The notes: generated from the sequence alone by a model not told the origin. DNA of 37,613 bases from Nitrospirota bacterium (GCA_013388435.1 JACAFE010000026.1:1-37613), one strand, 5' to 3'. Positions 1-10,596 are shown, numbered from the stretch's first letter. Numbers and translations: made by a program.

Positions 1-1524
1 GGTCTTTTAACTGTAAAAGGATTGCGCTGTCTTCAAAAAGCTGATGTTGTTGTGTATGATTTTCATCTTAATGCACAGATTTTAAATTACATTAGTCAAA
101 AGGCAGAATTTATCTACGCAGGGAAACGCGGCGGACATCATACAATGACTCAGGATGAGATTAATGCTGTTCTTGTTCAGAAGGCAAAAGAAGGAAAGAC
201 AATTTGCAGGCTTAAAGGCGGCGATCCTTTTGTTTTTGGACGTGGCGGAGAAGAAGCAGAGGTACTTGCAAATGAAGAAATAGAATTTGAAATAGTTTCA
301 GGTGTAAGTTCAGCAGTAGCTGCTCCTGCATATGCCGGAATACCATTAACTCACAGGCTGTATTCTTCTTCTTTCGCGGTAATTCCCGGATATGAAGATG
401 TAACAAAAAAAGAAAGCGCAATAGATTGGGAAAAACTCGCAACAGGGGTTGGAACACTCGTTTTTCTTATGGCTGTTAAGAATATTGACCAGATCACTCA
501 GAAACTGATTGAAAATGGACGTGCTCCTGACACGCCTGTTGCTGTTATAAGATGGGGGACAAGACCCGATCAGAAAACATTGACAGGAACTCTCCAGAAC
601 ATTGCAGAAGTTATAAAAGAAAAGGAAATTAAACCTCCTGCTGTTATGGTGGTAGGAGAAGTTGTAAAACTCAGAGATAAACTTAAATGGTATGAGAAAA
701 AACCCATGTTTGGACAAAGAATTCTTGTAACCCGTGAACACATGGAAGGATTTGAGCCATTAGAAGAACTCGGGGCTGAAGTAATTGATTTTCCGACCAT
801 TACTATTGTTCCGCCTTTAACTTATGATGATCTGGATAAATCAATAGACGCGATTGAAACTTATAACTGGCTGATTTTTACAAGCAGAAACGGTGTTAAA
901 TACTTTTTCAAAAGATATTTTGAGAAAGACAAGGATATTAGAGATTTAAAAGGCATTAAAATATGCGCAATTGGAACAAAAACAGCTTCAGAAATAAAAA
1001 AATATGGGTTAAAAGTAGATATGGTGCCTGAAGAATTCAGAGCCGAAGGACTGGTAGAAGCTTTTGCGGCATTGCAAAAACAGGAAAATTCTAATTCCGA
1101 TATTCAAAACTCAAAACCATTCACAGGAATTCGTTTTTTACTTCCTCGTGCCGAGAAAGCAAGAGAAATTTTCCCCGAAAAAATAAGAGAACTTGGCGGA
1201 GAAATTGATATCCCTGTAGTCTATAGAACAATTAAACCCGAATATCACGGCAAAAGATTAAGAAGATTTTTAAAAGAAGGAAGAATTTCTATAGCAACTT
1301 TTACAAGCGCCTCAACATTTAATAATTTTGTTGAGATTATGGGTTCTGATTCCGAAGAACTTTTGCGTGGAGTAACAATAGCAGTTATAGGTCCTATTAC
1401 TGCGAATGCGGTTAAGAAGGCAGGGTTGCCTGTTCATATAATGCCAGAACAATCAACAGTTGATGCAATGGTCGAAGAAATAATTAAATGGGTGAGAGCT
1501 AAAAAATTTGGGGAAAATATTTAA
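1..1524 (+). CDS. cobA-hemD: Uroporphyrinogen-III C-methyltransferase / uroporphyrinogen-III synthase fusion (CobA-HemD), 5' truncated by window edge
   Basis: Frame is open from base 1 (GLLTVKGLRCLQKADVVVYD), so the Met at 22 is internal. SUMT motifs: RLKGGDPFVFGRGGEE, VSGVSSAVAAPAYAGIPLTHR. C-terminal HemD-like half: RILVTREHMEGFEPLEELGAEVIDFPTI...FTSRNGVKYFF. Confidence 0.93.
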   Translation, partial: GLLTVKGLRCLQKADVVVYDFHLNAQILNYISQKAEFIYAGKRGGHHTMTQDEINAVLVQKAKEGKTICRLKGGDPFVFGRGGEEAEVLANEEIEFEIVSGVSSAVAAPAYAGIPLTHRLYSSSFAVIPGYEDVTKKESAIDWEKLATGVGTLVFLMAVKNIDQITQKLIENGRAPDTPVAVIRWGTRPDQKTLTGTLQNIAEVIKEKEIKPPAVMVVGEVVKLRDKLKWYEKKPMFGQRILVTREHMEGFEPLEELGAEVIDFPTITIVPPLTYDDLDKSIDAIETYNWLIFTSRNGVKYFFKRYFEKDKDIRDLKGIKICAIGTKTASEIKKYGLKVDMVPEEFRAEGLVEAFAALQKQENSNSDIQNSKPFTGIRFLLPRAEKAREIFPEKIRELGGEIDIPVVYRTIKPEYHGKRLRRFLKEGRISIATFTSASTFNNFVEIMGSDSEELLRGVTIAVIGPITANAVKKAGLPVHIMPEQSTVDAMVEEIIKWVRAKKFGENI

Positions 1525-1532
1525 ACCCAGAA

Positions 1533-3050
1533 ATGCAGACAACAAAATCAAATTATAAGGAAAAATCATATATAACTATACTTTTTGCATTTATAACAGC
1601 CCTGAGTCTTTTCCGGATTTACTACATTTTAAACTGCCCTTTTGATTTAAGTCCTGACGAAGCTCATTACTGGGAATGGTCTCGCAGGCTTGATTTAAGC
1701 TATTATTCAAAAGGACCTTTAATAGCTTATTTAATATATATTGGAACTGCATTATTTGGTGATACAGTTTTTGGGGTCAGGTTTTTTGCTGTAGTTTTTT
1801 CTTTCCTGAGCAGTTTTTTCCTTTTCCTTATTGGCAAAGAACTTTATGATATAAAAACAGGGGTTATTGCCGGTATCATATTTCAGATTATACCTTTGTT
1901 TTCTGTTTATGGTGTTCTTTTTACAATTGATTCACCTTTTATTTTTTTCTGGATACTTTCTTTATTTTTATTCCTGAAATCATTAAATTCATGCACAGCT
2001 TCAGATAAATCCGTAAATATCACACTCTGGATATTGCTCGGAATATCAATTGGCATTGGCCTCCTCGCAAAATATTCAATGGCATTTTTTTATATATGTG
2101 CTTTTCTATATATGATATTAAATAAAGAAAAAAGAGAGCTCCTCTTTACAAAGGAGCCTTACATAAGTTTTTTGATCAGCATACTTTTATTTTCTCCTGT
2201 AATTTTATGGAACGCAAAAAACAACTGGGTCACTTTGAGACATACAGCAGGACAGGCACATGCATATGATGGGCTCCAATTTCAATTTAAAGATCTTATT
2301 GAATTTATCGGTTCTCAGTTCGGGGTTATTACTCCATTGTTATTAATCATAATATTTTATTCTCTGTTTTTATTCAGGAAAAAAGAGCAGGGAAATTTTC
2401 TTTTCTGGTTTTCAATACCAATTCTTGTTTTTTTCGTATTAAAAAGCATTCAAGGTAAAGTTCAAGGAAACTGGCCCATGCCAGGTTATATAACAGGGTT
2501 GATTGCTTTCTCAAAATTTTCTGTTGAACAATTCTTTTACAGAAAATCCTGGTTGAAAATAACAATAGTCTTAGCAATCTTGATTTCTTTTACAATTACT
2601 GCCTTTGCCCACTATCCATTTTTACTGAATTTGCCACCAAAGAATGACCCTTCTGTAAGACTCTATGGCTGGAATGCCCTCGGGAAGAAAGTTTCAGAAT
2701 TATATAAGGAATTGCCGGGACCGGTTTTCATTTTTTCTGATAAATACCAAATATCAAGCGAACTCGCATTTTATGTTGAAGGAAAGCCTTTTACATATTG
2801 CATCAATATTGACCGAAGAATGAACCAATACGATATCTGGCCTGACTTTCATAATTTTATTCATTATAACGCTATTTTTGTCAGGTCAGGAGATGTTTCC
2901 ATACCCGATGATGTCAGAAAGGCTTTCGGTAAGGTTGAGAAAAACCTTTTTACAATTTATACTAAGAATCGTGACAGAATTAAAGATTTCTCAATTTTTA
3001 TCTGTTACGACTTTAAAGGAATGAAAGAAAGGAAGCCTGATACTTATTAA
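1533..3050 (+). CDS. Glycosyltransferase family 39 (ArnT/PMT-like) integral membrane protein
   Basis: N-terminal LSPDEAHYWEWSRRLDLSYYSKGPLIAYLI motif typical of GT39/ArnT-like proteins; many TM segments. Confidence 0.85.
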   Translation: MQTTKSNYKEKSYITILFAFITALSLFRIYYILNCPFDLSPDEAHYWEWSRRLDLSYYSKGPLIAYLIYIGTALFGDTVFGVRFFAVVFSFLSSFFLFLIGKELYDIKTGVIAGIIFQIIPLFSVYGVLFTIDSPFIFFWILSLFLFLKSLNSCTASDKSVNITLWILLGISIGIGLLAKYSMAFFYICAFLYMILNKEKRELLFTKEPYISFLISILLFSPVILWNAKNNWVTLRHTAGQAHAYDGLQFQFKDLIEFIGSQFGVITPLLLIIIFYSLFLFRKKEQGNFLFWFSIPILVFFVLKSIQGKVQGNWPMPGYITGLIAFSKFSVEQFFYRKSWLKITIVLAILISFTITAFAHYPFLLNLPPKNDPSVRLYGWNALGKKVSELYKELPGPVFIFSDKYQISSELAFYVEGKPFTYCINIDRRMNQYDIWPDFHNFIHYNAIFVRSGDVSIPDDVRKAFGKVEKNLFTIYTKNRDRIKDFSIFICYDFKGMKERKPDTY

Positions 3051-3997
3051 TGACTCTATCTGTGGTTGTTCCATTATATAACGAAGAAGAAAATGTAAGA
3101 TTGCTCCATCAAAAACTTCGTGAAGCTCTTGACCCTGCGGTTGAAGAATATGAACTGCTATTTGTTGATGACGGAAGTACAGACAGCACCCTTCGGATAC
3201 TCGAGGAATTACAGGCAAAAGATAATCATATAACCGTACTCAGTTTACGCCGTAATTTTGGTCAGACAGCAGCTTTTGCCGCAGGTTTTGATTTTGCACG
3301 TGGAGAGGTCATCGTAACCATGGATGGAGACCTTCAAAATGATCCTGCTGACATACCAAAGTTTCTAAACTTAATCAAGGAGAATGATCTTGTAAGCGGA
3401 TGGAGGAAAAAAAGAAAAGATCCGTTCTTTTCGAGAAGGCTGCCATCAATAATTGCTAATTGGTTAATCAGTAAAGTAACAGGGGTTAAATTACATGATT
3501 ACGGCTGTTCATTAAAAGCATACAGAAGGGATGTTATTAAAAATTTAAGATTATATGGCGAGATGCACAGATTTATTCCAGCAGTTGCAAGCTGGTATGG
3601 CGTGAGAGTTGCAGAGGTGGAAACCGTACATCATCCAAGATTGCGCGGAAAATCAAAATATGGAATATCACGCACAATAAAAGTCGTCCTTGATTTAATA
3701 ACAGTCAAGTTTTTACAAAGCTTCTCTACCAAACCCATTCAATTCTTCGGGACAATAGGTGTTATAAGCGATGTGTTAGGTTTTCTTATTTTATTATATC
3801 TCAGTCTCGAAAAACTTCTGCGCGGTAAAGACATCGGTGGAAGACCTTTGCTTCTTCTCGGAGCTTTATTAATGATTGTCGGAATACAGCTTATCGGGAT
3901 GGGACTTTTAGGTGAAATGCTCGTAAGGGTTTATCATGAAAGCCAGAGAAAACCCATCTATGTAATAAAGAAAATACTTGGCCCGGAAATTAAATAA
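3050..3997 (+). CDS. Glycosyltransferase family 2, polyprenyl-phosphate sugar synthase type (DPM1/ArnC/GtrB-like) with C-terminal TM helices
   Basis: SVVVPLYNEEENV, LFVDDGSTDST, TMDGDLQNDP motifs; two C-terminal hydrophobic helices. Confidence 0.9.
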   Translation: MTLSVVVPLYNEEENVRLLHQKLREALDPAVEEYELLFVDDGSTDSTLRILEELQAKDNHITVLSLRRNFGQTAAFAAGFDFARGEVIVTMDGDLQNDPADIPKFLNLIKENDLVSGWRKKRKDPFFSRRLPSIIANWLISKVTGVKLHDYGCSLKAYRRDVIKNLRLYGEMHRFIPAVASWYGVRVAEVETVHHPRLRGKSKYGISRTIKVVLDLITVKFLQSFSTKPIQFFGTIGVISDVLGFLILLYLSLEKLLRGKDIGGRPLLLLGALLMIVGIQLIGMGLLGEMLVRVYHESQRKPIYVIKKILGPEIK

Positions 3998-4898
3998 AAC
4001 AATCTTATTTGCGCTGAAAGTTTCTGTCAGCTCTGCTTTACTCTATTATGTCCTTGCTAAGACAGGAATCAAGCAGGTTGCCAGTACTTTGAAGACTGTA
4101 AATATTTATGCTTTTTTTTCTTCTGTTGGTATTTATATCTTTACCCAGATTATTTCTACAATGAGATGGAAACTTTTTCTGCCGGAAGGATTTAAGACAA
4201 AAAAGCTTTTTTCGCTTTATATGATAGGTTCTTTCTTCAATACTTTCATGCCCGGGGTCATCGGAGGAGACGCTGTGAAAGCATATTATCTTTATCGTGA
4301 AACAAATATGGCAAATATAAGTTTTGGCTCTATTTTTATGGATAGGTATCTTGGCTTCATTGGTTTACTTATTTTATGCTCCATTGCTTTCCCTTTTGGT
4401 CTAAATTATTTTCACGGATCAAAAACAGAATGGTTGTTGCCTTTTGCTATATTTATTTTTTTCTTTGCAAGTTTTCTAATCTTCGGGTTGCGTCTCGGAC
4501 AGAGAATAAGGTTCCTCGCAGAATTCTACAATTATTTTCATACCTATAGAAGTCAGAAAAATAAAATTATAAAAGGTTTAATTTTATCCATGATTATCCA
4601 GTTTTTCGGTGTAACTTCTGTTAGTGTTCTTGCTTATGGACTCGGAGAAAATATTCCATTTCTTTCATTTTTAATATTTGTTCCTTTGATAATACTTTTT
4701 GCGATGCTTCCTGTCTCTATATCAGGATTTGGTGTCAGGGAAGGAGCATTTGTTTTTTTCTTTGGACTGATTGGTGTCAGATCTGAAACAGCAACAGCCC
4801 TCTCATTATTATGGTTTTTAACTATGGCTACAGCTGGAATTATAGGACTGATAGAATATTTAAAATATAAGAAAGAAATAATAACTCTTAAAGAGTAA
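3978..4898 (+). CDS. Lysylphosphatidylglycerol synthase-type TM protein (AglD/UPF0104-like)
   Basis: GSFFNTFMPGVIGGDAVKAYYLYRE and PVSISGFGVREGAFVFFF motifs typical of the family. TTG start overlaps the preceding gene; a slightly downstream start is possible. Confidence 0.85.
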   Translation: MARKLNKTILFALKVSVSSALLYYVLAKTGIKQVASTLKTVNIYAFFSSVGIYIFTQIISTMRWKLFLPEGFKTKKLFSLYMIGSFFNTFMPGVIGGDAVKAYYLYRETNMANISFGSIFMDRYLGFIGLLILCSIAFPFGLNYFHGSKTEWLLPFAIFIFFFASFLIFGLRLGQRIRFLAEFYNYFHTYRSQKNKIIKGLILSMIIQFFGVTSVSVLAYGLGENIPFLSFLIFVPLIILFAMLPVSISGFGVREGAFVFFFGLIGVRSETATALSLLWFLTMATAGIIGLIEYLKYKKEIITLKE

Positions 4899-4920
4899 TT
4901 CACAAAAAGAGGAGGGTAAG

Positions 4921-5421
4921 ATGTTTTTATACCTTGTCCAGCATGCAGAAGCAAAAAAAGAGGAAGAAGACAAAGAAAGACCTTTATCAGAACATGGGTT
5001 AAAGGATATTACGAGAATGGCTGAATATGCGTCCCATTTGAATATCAAGCTTGACAGTATTTACCACAGCACAAAACTTAGAGCAAAACAGACAGCTCAA
5101 ATATTGTTTGAATACCTGAAACCAATTAAAGGTTTAACCGAAACAACAGGCCTATCTCCAATGGATGCTCCTGAAATCTGGCATGCCCGGCTTAAAGAAA
5201 CGGATGAAAATATAATGCTTGTAGGACATCTGCCCCATCTGGCGAGACTATCTTCTCTTTTACTTACAGGAAATGCAGAGAAAATTATAATTTCTTTTAA
5301 AATGGCAGGGATTGTGTGTTTTAAAAGAAGTGATGAAAATCTCTGGTCATTACAGTGGATGCTGACACCTGAAATTATTTTAAGTGAAGGGCGAGCTGTC
5401 AATTCCTGCGATAGTCTATAA
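4921..5421 (+). CDS. sixA: Phosphohistidine phosphatase SixA-like
   Basis: LYLVQHAEAKKEEEDKERPLSEHG N-terminus and VGHLPHLARLSSLLL; upstream AGAGGAGG Shine-Dalgarno. Confidence 0.85.
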   Translation: MFLYLVQHAEAKKEEEDKERPLSEHGLKDITRMAEYASHLNIKLDSIYHSTKLRAKQTAQILFEYLKPIKGLTETTGLSPMDAPEIWHARLKETDENIMLVGHLPHLARLSSLLLTGNAEKIIISFKMAGIVCFKRSDENLWSLQWMLTPEIILSEGRAVNSCDSL

Positions 5422-5514
5422 AACAAAATGCATATGATATTAACCAAAAAATGCAATTGAAATAGTGGAGATGTAAAAATAAATTTATCTTTGCGGTTGA
5501 AAGGTGTTAATTAA

Positions 5515-6897
5515 ATGAAATTAAGATTCTTAGGTGGAGCGAGAACTGTTACTGGTTCATGTTTTTATATTGAAAGCGATCAAATAAAATTTCTTGTTGA
5601 CTGCGGTTTATATCAGGGAGAAGATTCCGAAGAAATTAATAGAGCAGCCTTTGAATTTTCTCCTGAGGAAATCGATTATATATTTATTACCCACTCTCAT
5701 ATGGACCACTCGGGCATGCTGCCGAGAATTGTAAAAGAAGGATTTAGTGGAAGAATTATCACTACCCCGGCTACAAAAGATTTGCTCGAGATAATGCTTT
5801 ATGATTCAGCGCAGGTGCAGGAACATGATTCAGCATGGCTGACAAAGAAAGCTGAAAGAGCCGGGAAACCTCCTGTCTATCCCATTTATACTTCAGAAGA
5901 TGTAAAAAACGTCATACCTTTAATTGATGTAGTACCATATGACAAAATATTCAGTCTCGGGCAGAGTATCAAATATAAATTTCTTGATGCCGGGCATATT
6001 CTCGGTTCAGGCACTCTTGAGATATGGTTTCAGGATAAAGAGAAGGAAAAGAAAATTGTATTTTCGGGTGATATTGGCAAAAAAGCCAATCCTATCATAC
6101 GAGACCCTTCAGCGCCCATTGAAGCAGATTATATTGTGATGGAATCAACTTATGGAAATCGCCAGCATAAACCAATGAATGAAAGTATAGATGAGCTTGT
6201 AAATGCTATAAAAATTACTTTTAAAAGAGGGGGAAATGTTTATATCCCTGCTTTTGCTGTTGGAAGAACACAGGATTTGCTTTATATACTTAATAATCTT
6301 GTAAGAGAGAAAAGACTTTACAGGATGAATGTATATCTTGACAGTCCTCTGGCTGAAGAAGCAACAAAGGTTTATCTTGCACATCCTGAGTGTTTTGATG
6401 AAGAAGCTTTAAAATTTTTTCAAAGCAATGACTTAAACTCCGCAGTAAAGCTGCATTTTGTTCAGACTGTTCAGGAGTCTATGGCTTTAAATAAAATTAA
6501 ATCAGGCATTATTGTAATTGCAGGGAGTGGAATGTGCGAAGGCGGGAGAATAAGGCATCATCTTAAGCACAATCTCTGGAGGCGCGAATGCAGCATAGTC
6601 TTTGTTGGTTTTCAGGGTAAAGGAACGCTCGGAAGAAAAATTGTTGATGGTCTAAAAATAGTAAATATTCTCGGCGAAGAGATTGCGGTTAACGCAAAGA
6701 TTTATACTATTAACGGCTTCTCTGCCCACGCTGACCAGACTGAATTATTGCAATGGCTTGGTTGCTTCAAGAACTCTCCTGAAGTTTTTGTAGTACATGG
6801 CGAGGAAGAAACTGCAATTTCATTCGGAGAAACTATCAAAGAAAAGTTTGGTTTCAAGGTTAATGTTCCAGAAAAACAGGATGAGTATATTTTATAG
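5515..6897 (+). CDS. MBL-fold beta-CASP RNA/DNA metallo-hydrolase (YSH1/CPSF-like)
   Basis: THSHMDHSGMLP metal motif, DAGHILGSGTLEI, ESTYGNR, SGMCEGGRIRHHL, FSAHADQTELLQWL. Confidence 0.93.
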   Translation: MKLRFLGGARTVTGSCFYIESDQIKFLVDCGLYQGEDSEEINRAAFEFSPEEIDYIFITHSHMDHSGMLPRIVKEGFSGRIITTPATKDLLEIMLYDSAQVQEHDSAWLTKKAERAGKPPVYPIYTSEDVKNVIPLIDVVPYDKIFSLGQSIKYKFLDAGHILGSGTLEIWFQDKEKEKKIVFSGDIGKKANPIIRDPSAPIEADYIVMESTYGNRQHKPMNESIDELVNAIKITFKRGGNVYIPAFAVGRTQDLLYILNNLVREKRLYRMNVYLDSPLAEEATKVYLAHPECFDEEALKFFQSNDLNSAVKLHFVQTVQESMALNKIKSGIIVIAGSGMCEGGRIRHHLKHNLWRRECSIVFVGFQGKGTLGRKIVDGLKIVNILGEEIAVNAKIYTINGFSAHADQTELLQWLGCFKNSPEVFVVHGEEETAISFGETIKEKFGFKVNVPEKQDEYIL

Positions 6898-6954
6898 GAT
6901 TTACCATTACCATCCGGCTGGTTCGAGCATCGAAAGTAAATTTTCGGAGTAATT

Positions 6955-8784
6955 TTGGAAGAGATAAATTCAACTTTTAAATTACTTGAAAAAACTTTGC
7001 CTGATTATGAAACAAGGCCACAGCAAATAAAAATGGCAGGTGAAGTTTACAGGACATTTCTAAACAAAGAAAAAATTATTGTTGAAGCTGGTACAGGTGT
7101 TGGCAAATCATTCGCATATCTTATACCCGCCATCCTGACAAAAAATAAAACTATTGTGTCCACTGCATCTATCGCTCTTCAGGATCAGCTTGTCAATAAA
7201 GATCTTTCTTTTCTTCAAAAAGCACTGCCGTTAAAATTTTCATATGCGATTCTCAAAGGTAAAAACAATTATCTCTGTCTGAAACGTGAAAAGGAATTCT
7301 CAGAGTTAAGCACAGACTTTATGAAATTCAGGCAATGGACAATTGAAACAAAGACAGGGGATAAAGATGAACTCTCTTATGTTCCAGAGTTCTGGTCTAA
7401 AGTTTGCGGGGATTCTGATGACTGTAATGTTGTAAAATGCCCTTATTATAAAGATTGTTACTATTACAAACATTATAGAAGTCTTTATAAAAAAGATATT
7501 CTCGTTATAAACCACCATCTGCTCGCGTTTGATTTGTTGTCAGATTTCAACCTGCTTCCCTTTCATGAACAACTCGTTATTGATGAAGCACATCAAATCG
7601 AGGATGTTATCTCCCATGTTTTAGGAAATGTATTAACTCATTCCCGTATAACCTGGTTGCTTTACCGCCTGCGAAGCTTAAAAATATCTGTGGACCATAT
7701 TTTTGAAGCGGTTGATTCATTTTTTAAACGCAGAGAAATTCCCCAGCATGCTTTTTATCCAATACCTGAAGATATAATTGATGAATTGATTAACATTCAT
7801 TCTGTCCTTTCATTAAATAATGTCATGGAAAGACTTGATAGTTATAATGAAGAAGAGCTTAATGATGAACTGTCAGATAAGATTCAAACAACAAAAAAAT
7901 ATGTTGCATCTCTTGAATTTACTATTAATGAATTCATAGAACAAAATGATAGGAACAAGGTCTATTTTGTGACAGGCAACAAAGGCAAAATCGAATTGAA
8001 AAGCAATCTTATCGAATCCGACAAACATTTTCTCACCCTCGAGAGAGGTTTTGAAAGTCTGGTAATGACATCCGCCACACTGGCAACAGGTGGTTCATTC
8101 TTTTTTTTCAAGCAGAGACTCGGCATTAGAGATTTTAAAGAAATGCTTATAGGTTCTCCTTTTAATTACAGTAAACAGACTTTGCTTTATGTTGATAGGG
8201 GGTTGCCTCCTCCTGATAAAGAAAACAATGATATTTTTATGAAAGAGAGTCTTAAAGTTATAGAGAATCTCATAAAAGCATCAAAAGGAAGGGCTCTCGT
8301 TCTTTTTACATCATATAAACACCTTGATTATGCTGCTGAACATATTTCAATTGATTATCCTTTTAAATCTCAGGGTAAAATGCCTCCATCTCATATGATT
8401 AACTGGTTCAAGAAGACTCCTAATTCTGTGCTTCTCGCTACAGCTACTTTCTGGCAGGGGATTGATATTAAAGGAGAGGATTTGAGCCTTGTTATTATAG
8501 TTAAAATTCCTTTTGGTTCTCCCGGAGACCCTGTCTATGATGAACGCTGCAAAAGACTTGGCGACAGATGGTTTAGCGACCTTGCATTGCCTTCAGCAAT
8601 TTTAATGCTAAGACAGGGATTTGGAAGGCTTATCAGAAGTTCTTCAGATTACGGAGTAGTGGCAATTCTTGACTCAAGACTTCTTACGAGTTCATATGGT
8701 AAAATTATTCTTTCTTCACTCCCTGACTTAAAGATAAGTCATGATATTTCTGAGGTTGAAAAGTTTTTTTATCAACACAAGTAA
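6955..8784 (+). CDS. DinG/XPD-family ATP-dependent helicase with predicted Fe-S cysteines
   Basis: Walker A VEAGTGVGKSFAYLIP, DEAH (VIDEAHQIED), motif VI LRQGFGRLIRSSSDYG; cysteine set C-x(n)-CGDSDDC-CPYYKDC. TTG start. Confidence 0.9.
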   Translation: MEEINSTFKLLEKTLPDYETRPQQIKMAGEVYRTFLNKEKIIVEAGTGVGKSFAYLIPAILTKNKTIVSTASIALQDQLVNKDLSFLQKALPLKFSYAILKGKNNYLCLKREKEFSELSTDFMKFRQWTIETKTGDKDELSYVPEFWSKVCGDSDDCNVVKCPYYKDCYYYKHYRSLYKKDILVINHHLLAFDLLSDFNLLPFHEQLVIDEAHQIEDVISHVLGNVLTHSRITWLLYRLRSLKISVDHIFEAVDSFFKRREIPQHAFYPIPEDIIDELINIHSVLSLNNVMERLDSYNEEELNDELSDKIQTTKKYVASLEFTINEFIEQNDRNKVYFVTGNKGKIELKSNLIESDKHFLTLERGFESLVMTSATLATGGSFFFFKQRLGIRDFKEMLIGSPFNYSKQTLLYVDRGLPPPDKENNDIFMKESLKVIENLIKASKGRALVLFTSYKHLDYAAEHISIDYPFKSQGKMPPSHMINWFKKTPNSVLLATATFWQGIDIKGEDLSLVIIVKIPFGSPGDPVYDERCKRLGDRWFSDLALPSAILMLRQGFGRLIRSSSDYGVVAILDSRLLTSSYGKIILSSLPDLKISHDISEVEKFFYQHK

Positions 8785-8836
8785 CCTCTGGCATACATAA
8801 AAGTGTATAATACATTTATATTTCAAAGGTAAAAAG

Positions 8837-10267
8837 ATGTCAGCATCAATTATTTTTTTTATTTCTGGACTTATAATTGGAACTGTTATTGCATGGTTAA
8901 TAGTATATGCAAGGCAGCAGAAGATCCACAGTTTAAAGATTTCAGAACTTCAAGCTCAGCATTCACAAAAGGTCTCTGAAATCGAAAAAGAATTAAGCGC
9001 TTCCATAGCACGACTTGAAGAATTAAGACAGCACCTGAACCAAAAAGATGCTGATATTACAAAACTACGCGAAGAATTAAATTATGAAAAGCAAAATAAA
9101 ATTGAAGCTCTGACAAAGCTTGATATAGCCCAAAAAAGCTTTGAAGAACAAAAAGCAATGATTGACATGCTGAAAACCGAGATGATCGACACATTTAATG
9201 CTCTTTCTTCTGCAGCTCTGAAAAGTAGCAGTGAGGATTTCCTAAGACTCGCATCAGAACATCTTGGGAAAATAGTGGCAGAGACAAAAGGCAAGCTCGG
9301 TGAGCATCAGGCAGCATTAGACAATGTTATCAAACCATTGCATCAGGCGTTGCAGCGTTACGAAGAAAATTTAAGATCAATTGAAGAAAACAGGCACAAA
9401 GCATACGGAAGTCTTACCGAACAGATAAGATCCCTTGCATCAACCAACGAGAGTCTCCAAAGGGAAACAAGCAATCTTGTTTCAGCCCTTAGAAAACCAC
9501 AGATTAGAGGAAGATGGGGCGAGATGCAATTAAGAAGGGTTGCTGAACTTTCCGGAATGACAAAGCATTGCGATTTTACTGAGCAAGTTACGGTTGATAC
9601 TGAAAAAGGGAAAATAAGACCTGATATGATTGTTCATTTGCCGATGGAAAGAGAAATTGTTGTTGATGCAAAAGTGCCCCTCGATGCATATCTTGAAGCA
9701 ATTTCTGCCTCGAATGACGAAGAACGAAAAACAAAAATGGAAAAACACGCCCAACAGGTGCGTTCCCATATGAATAAACTTGCTTCAAAAGAATACTGGA
9801 GTCAGTTCAGTCATTCTCCGGAATTTGTTATATTGTTTATTCCGGGAGAATCCTTTCTCAGTTCTGCTATTGATATTGACTCTACCCTGATTGAGGATGG
9901 GATACAGAAAGGAATTATTATTGCAACTCCGACCACTTTTATTGCATTATTAAGAGCAATAGCTTATGGCTGGAGACAGGAACAATTGACAAAAAATGCA
10001 CAGGAAATAAGTGAGTTAGGAAAACAGCTATACGAGAGAATTAATGTTATTGTTCAGCATTTTGAAAATATAGGAACAAATCTTGAGAAATCTGTCTCAG
10101 CTTATAACAAAGCGGTTGGTTCGTTTGAGACAAGGATATTGCCAACAGTAAGACGATTCAAAGAACTCGGAATTTCAACCGGTTCTGACATATCTGTCCT
10201 TGAACAAATAGACCGTAACCCAAAAAAATTGTATATACTTGAAGATGAACAAAACAAAGTTTCATAA
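8837..10267 (+). CDS. rmuC: DNA recombination protein RmuC
   Basis: N-terminal TM plus coiled coil; KPQIRGRWGEMQLRRVAELSGM, RPDMIVHLP..EIVVDAKVPLDAYL, PTTFIALLRAIAYGWRQE. Confidence 0.95.
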   Translation: MSASIIFFISGLIIGTVIAWLIVYARQQKIHSLKISELQAQHSQKVSEIEKELSASIARLEELRQHLNQKDADITKLREELNYEKQNKIEALTKLDIAQKSFEEQKAMIDMLKTEMIDTFNALSSAALKSSSEDFLRLASEHLGKIVAETKGKLGEHQAALDNVIKPLHQALQRYEENLRSIEENRHKAYGSLTEQIRSLASTNESLQRETSNLVSALRKPQIRGRWGEMQLRRVAELSGMTKHCDFTEQVTVDTEKGKIRPDMIVHLPMEREIVVDAKVPLDAYLEAISASNDEERKTKMEKHAQQVRSHMNKLASKEYWSQFSHSPEFVILFIPGESFLSSAIDIDSTLIEDGIQKGIIIATPTTFIALLRAIAYGWRQEQLTKNAQEISELGKQLYERINVIVQHFENIGTNLEKSVSAYNKAVGSFETRILPTVRRFKELGISTGSDISVLEQIDRNPKKLYILEDEQNKVS

Positions 10268-10297
10268 TAAAGAACTTTTTTAAAGGAGGGGTTGAAG

Positions 10298-10576
10298 ATG
10301 TCAGAGAAATTGAGCCATGAAGAATTTATAAGGAAAGCAATTATTAGTTTAAGGAAGGAAGGGTTTAAAGGCATTCATTCTGTTTATTCAGGATTTAATA
10401 ATGCATTTAAAAAATATTTTGAGGGTGAAAATCCTGTTGAAGTAACAAACAAGCTCGCTGCAGAAGGCAAGATAGTTATAAGACCAGTCAAAGGCGGGGT
10501 CATGCTTTATCTTCCTGAAGATGCTCCTGCATCAAGAGATTCTGCTGATGAAGCATTAAAGAAAATGGGGTTATAA
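10298..10576 (+). CDS. Small conserved-type hypothetical protein (~93 aa)
   Basis: Strong Shine-Dalgarno AGGAGGGG six bases upstream of ATG 10298; the ORF track's TTG at 10292 is less likely. Tightly packed between rmuC and uvrA. Confidence 0.75.
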   Translation: MSEKLSHEEFIRKAIISLRKEGFKGIHSVYSGFNNAFKKYFEGENPVEVTNKLAAEGKIVIRPVKGGVMLYLPEDAPASRDSADEALKKMGL

Positions 10577-10596
10577 TCCTATTTAGATAGTTTTTA

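Noticed and set aside
346-741. Minus-strand 131-aa ORF inside cobA-hemD
   Set aside because: Shadow ORF opposite a conserved SUMT domain.
5442-5474. Lead motif (TTGAAA plus downstream A/T-rich run) as a sigma-70 promoter
   Set aside because: TTGAAA to TATAAT-like spacing is not conserved among the copies (for example the R4 copy), so a general promoter role is not supported; kept only as a dispersed motif.
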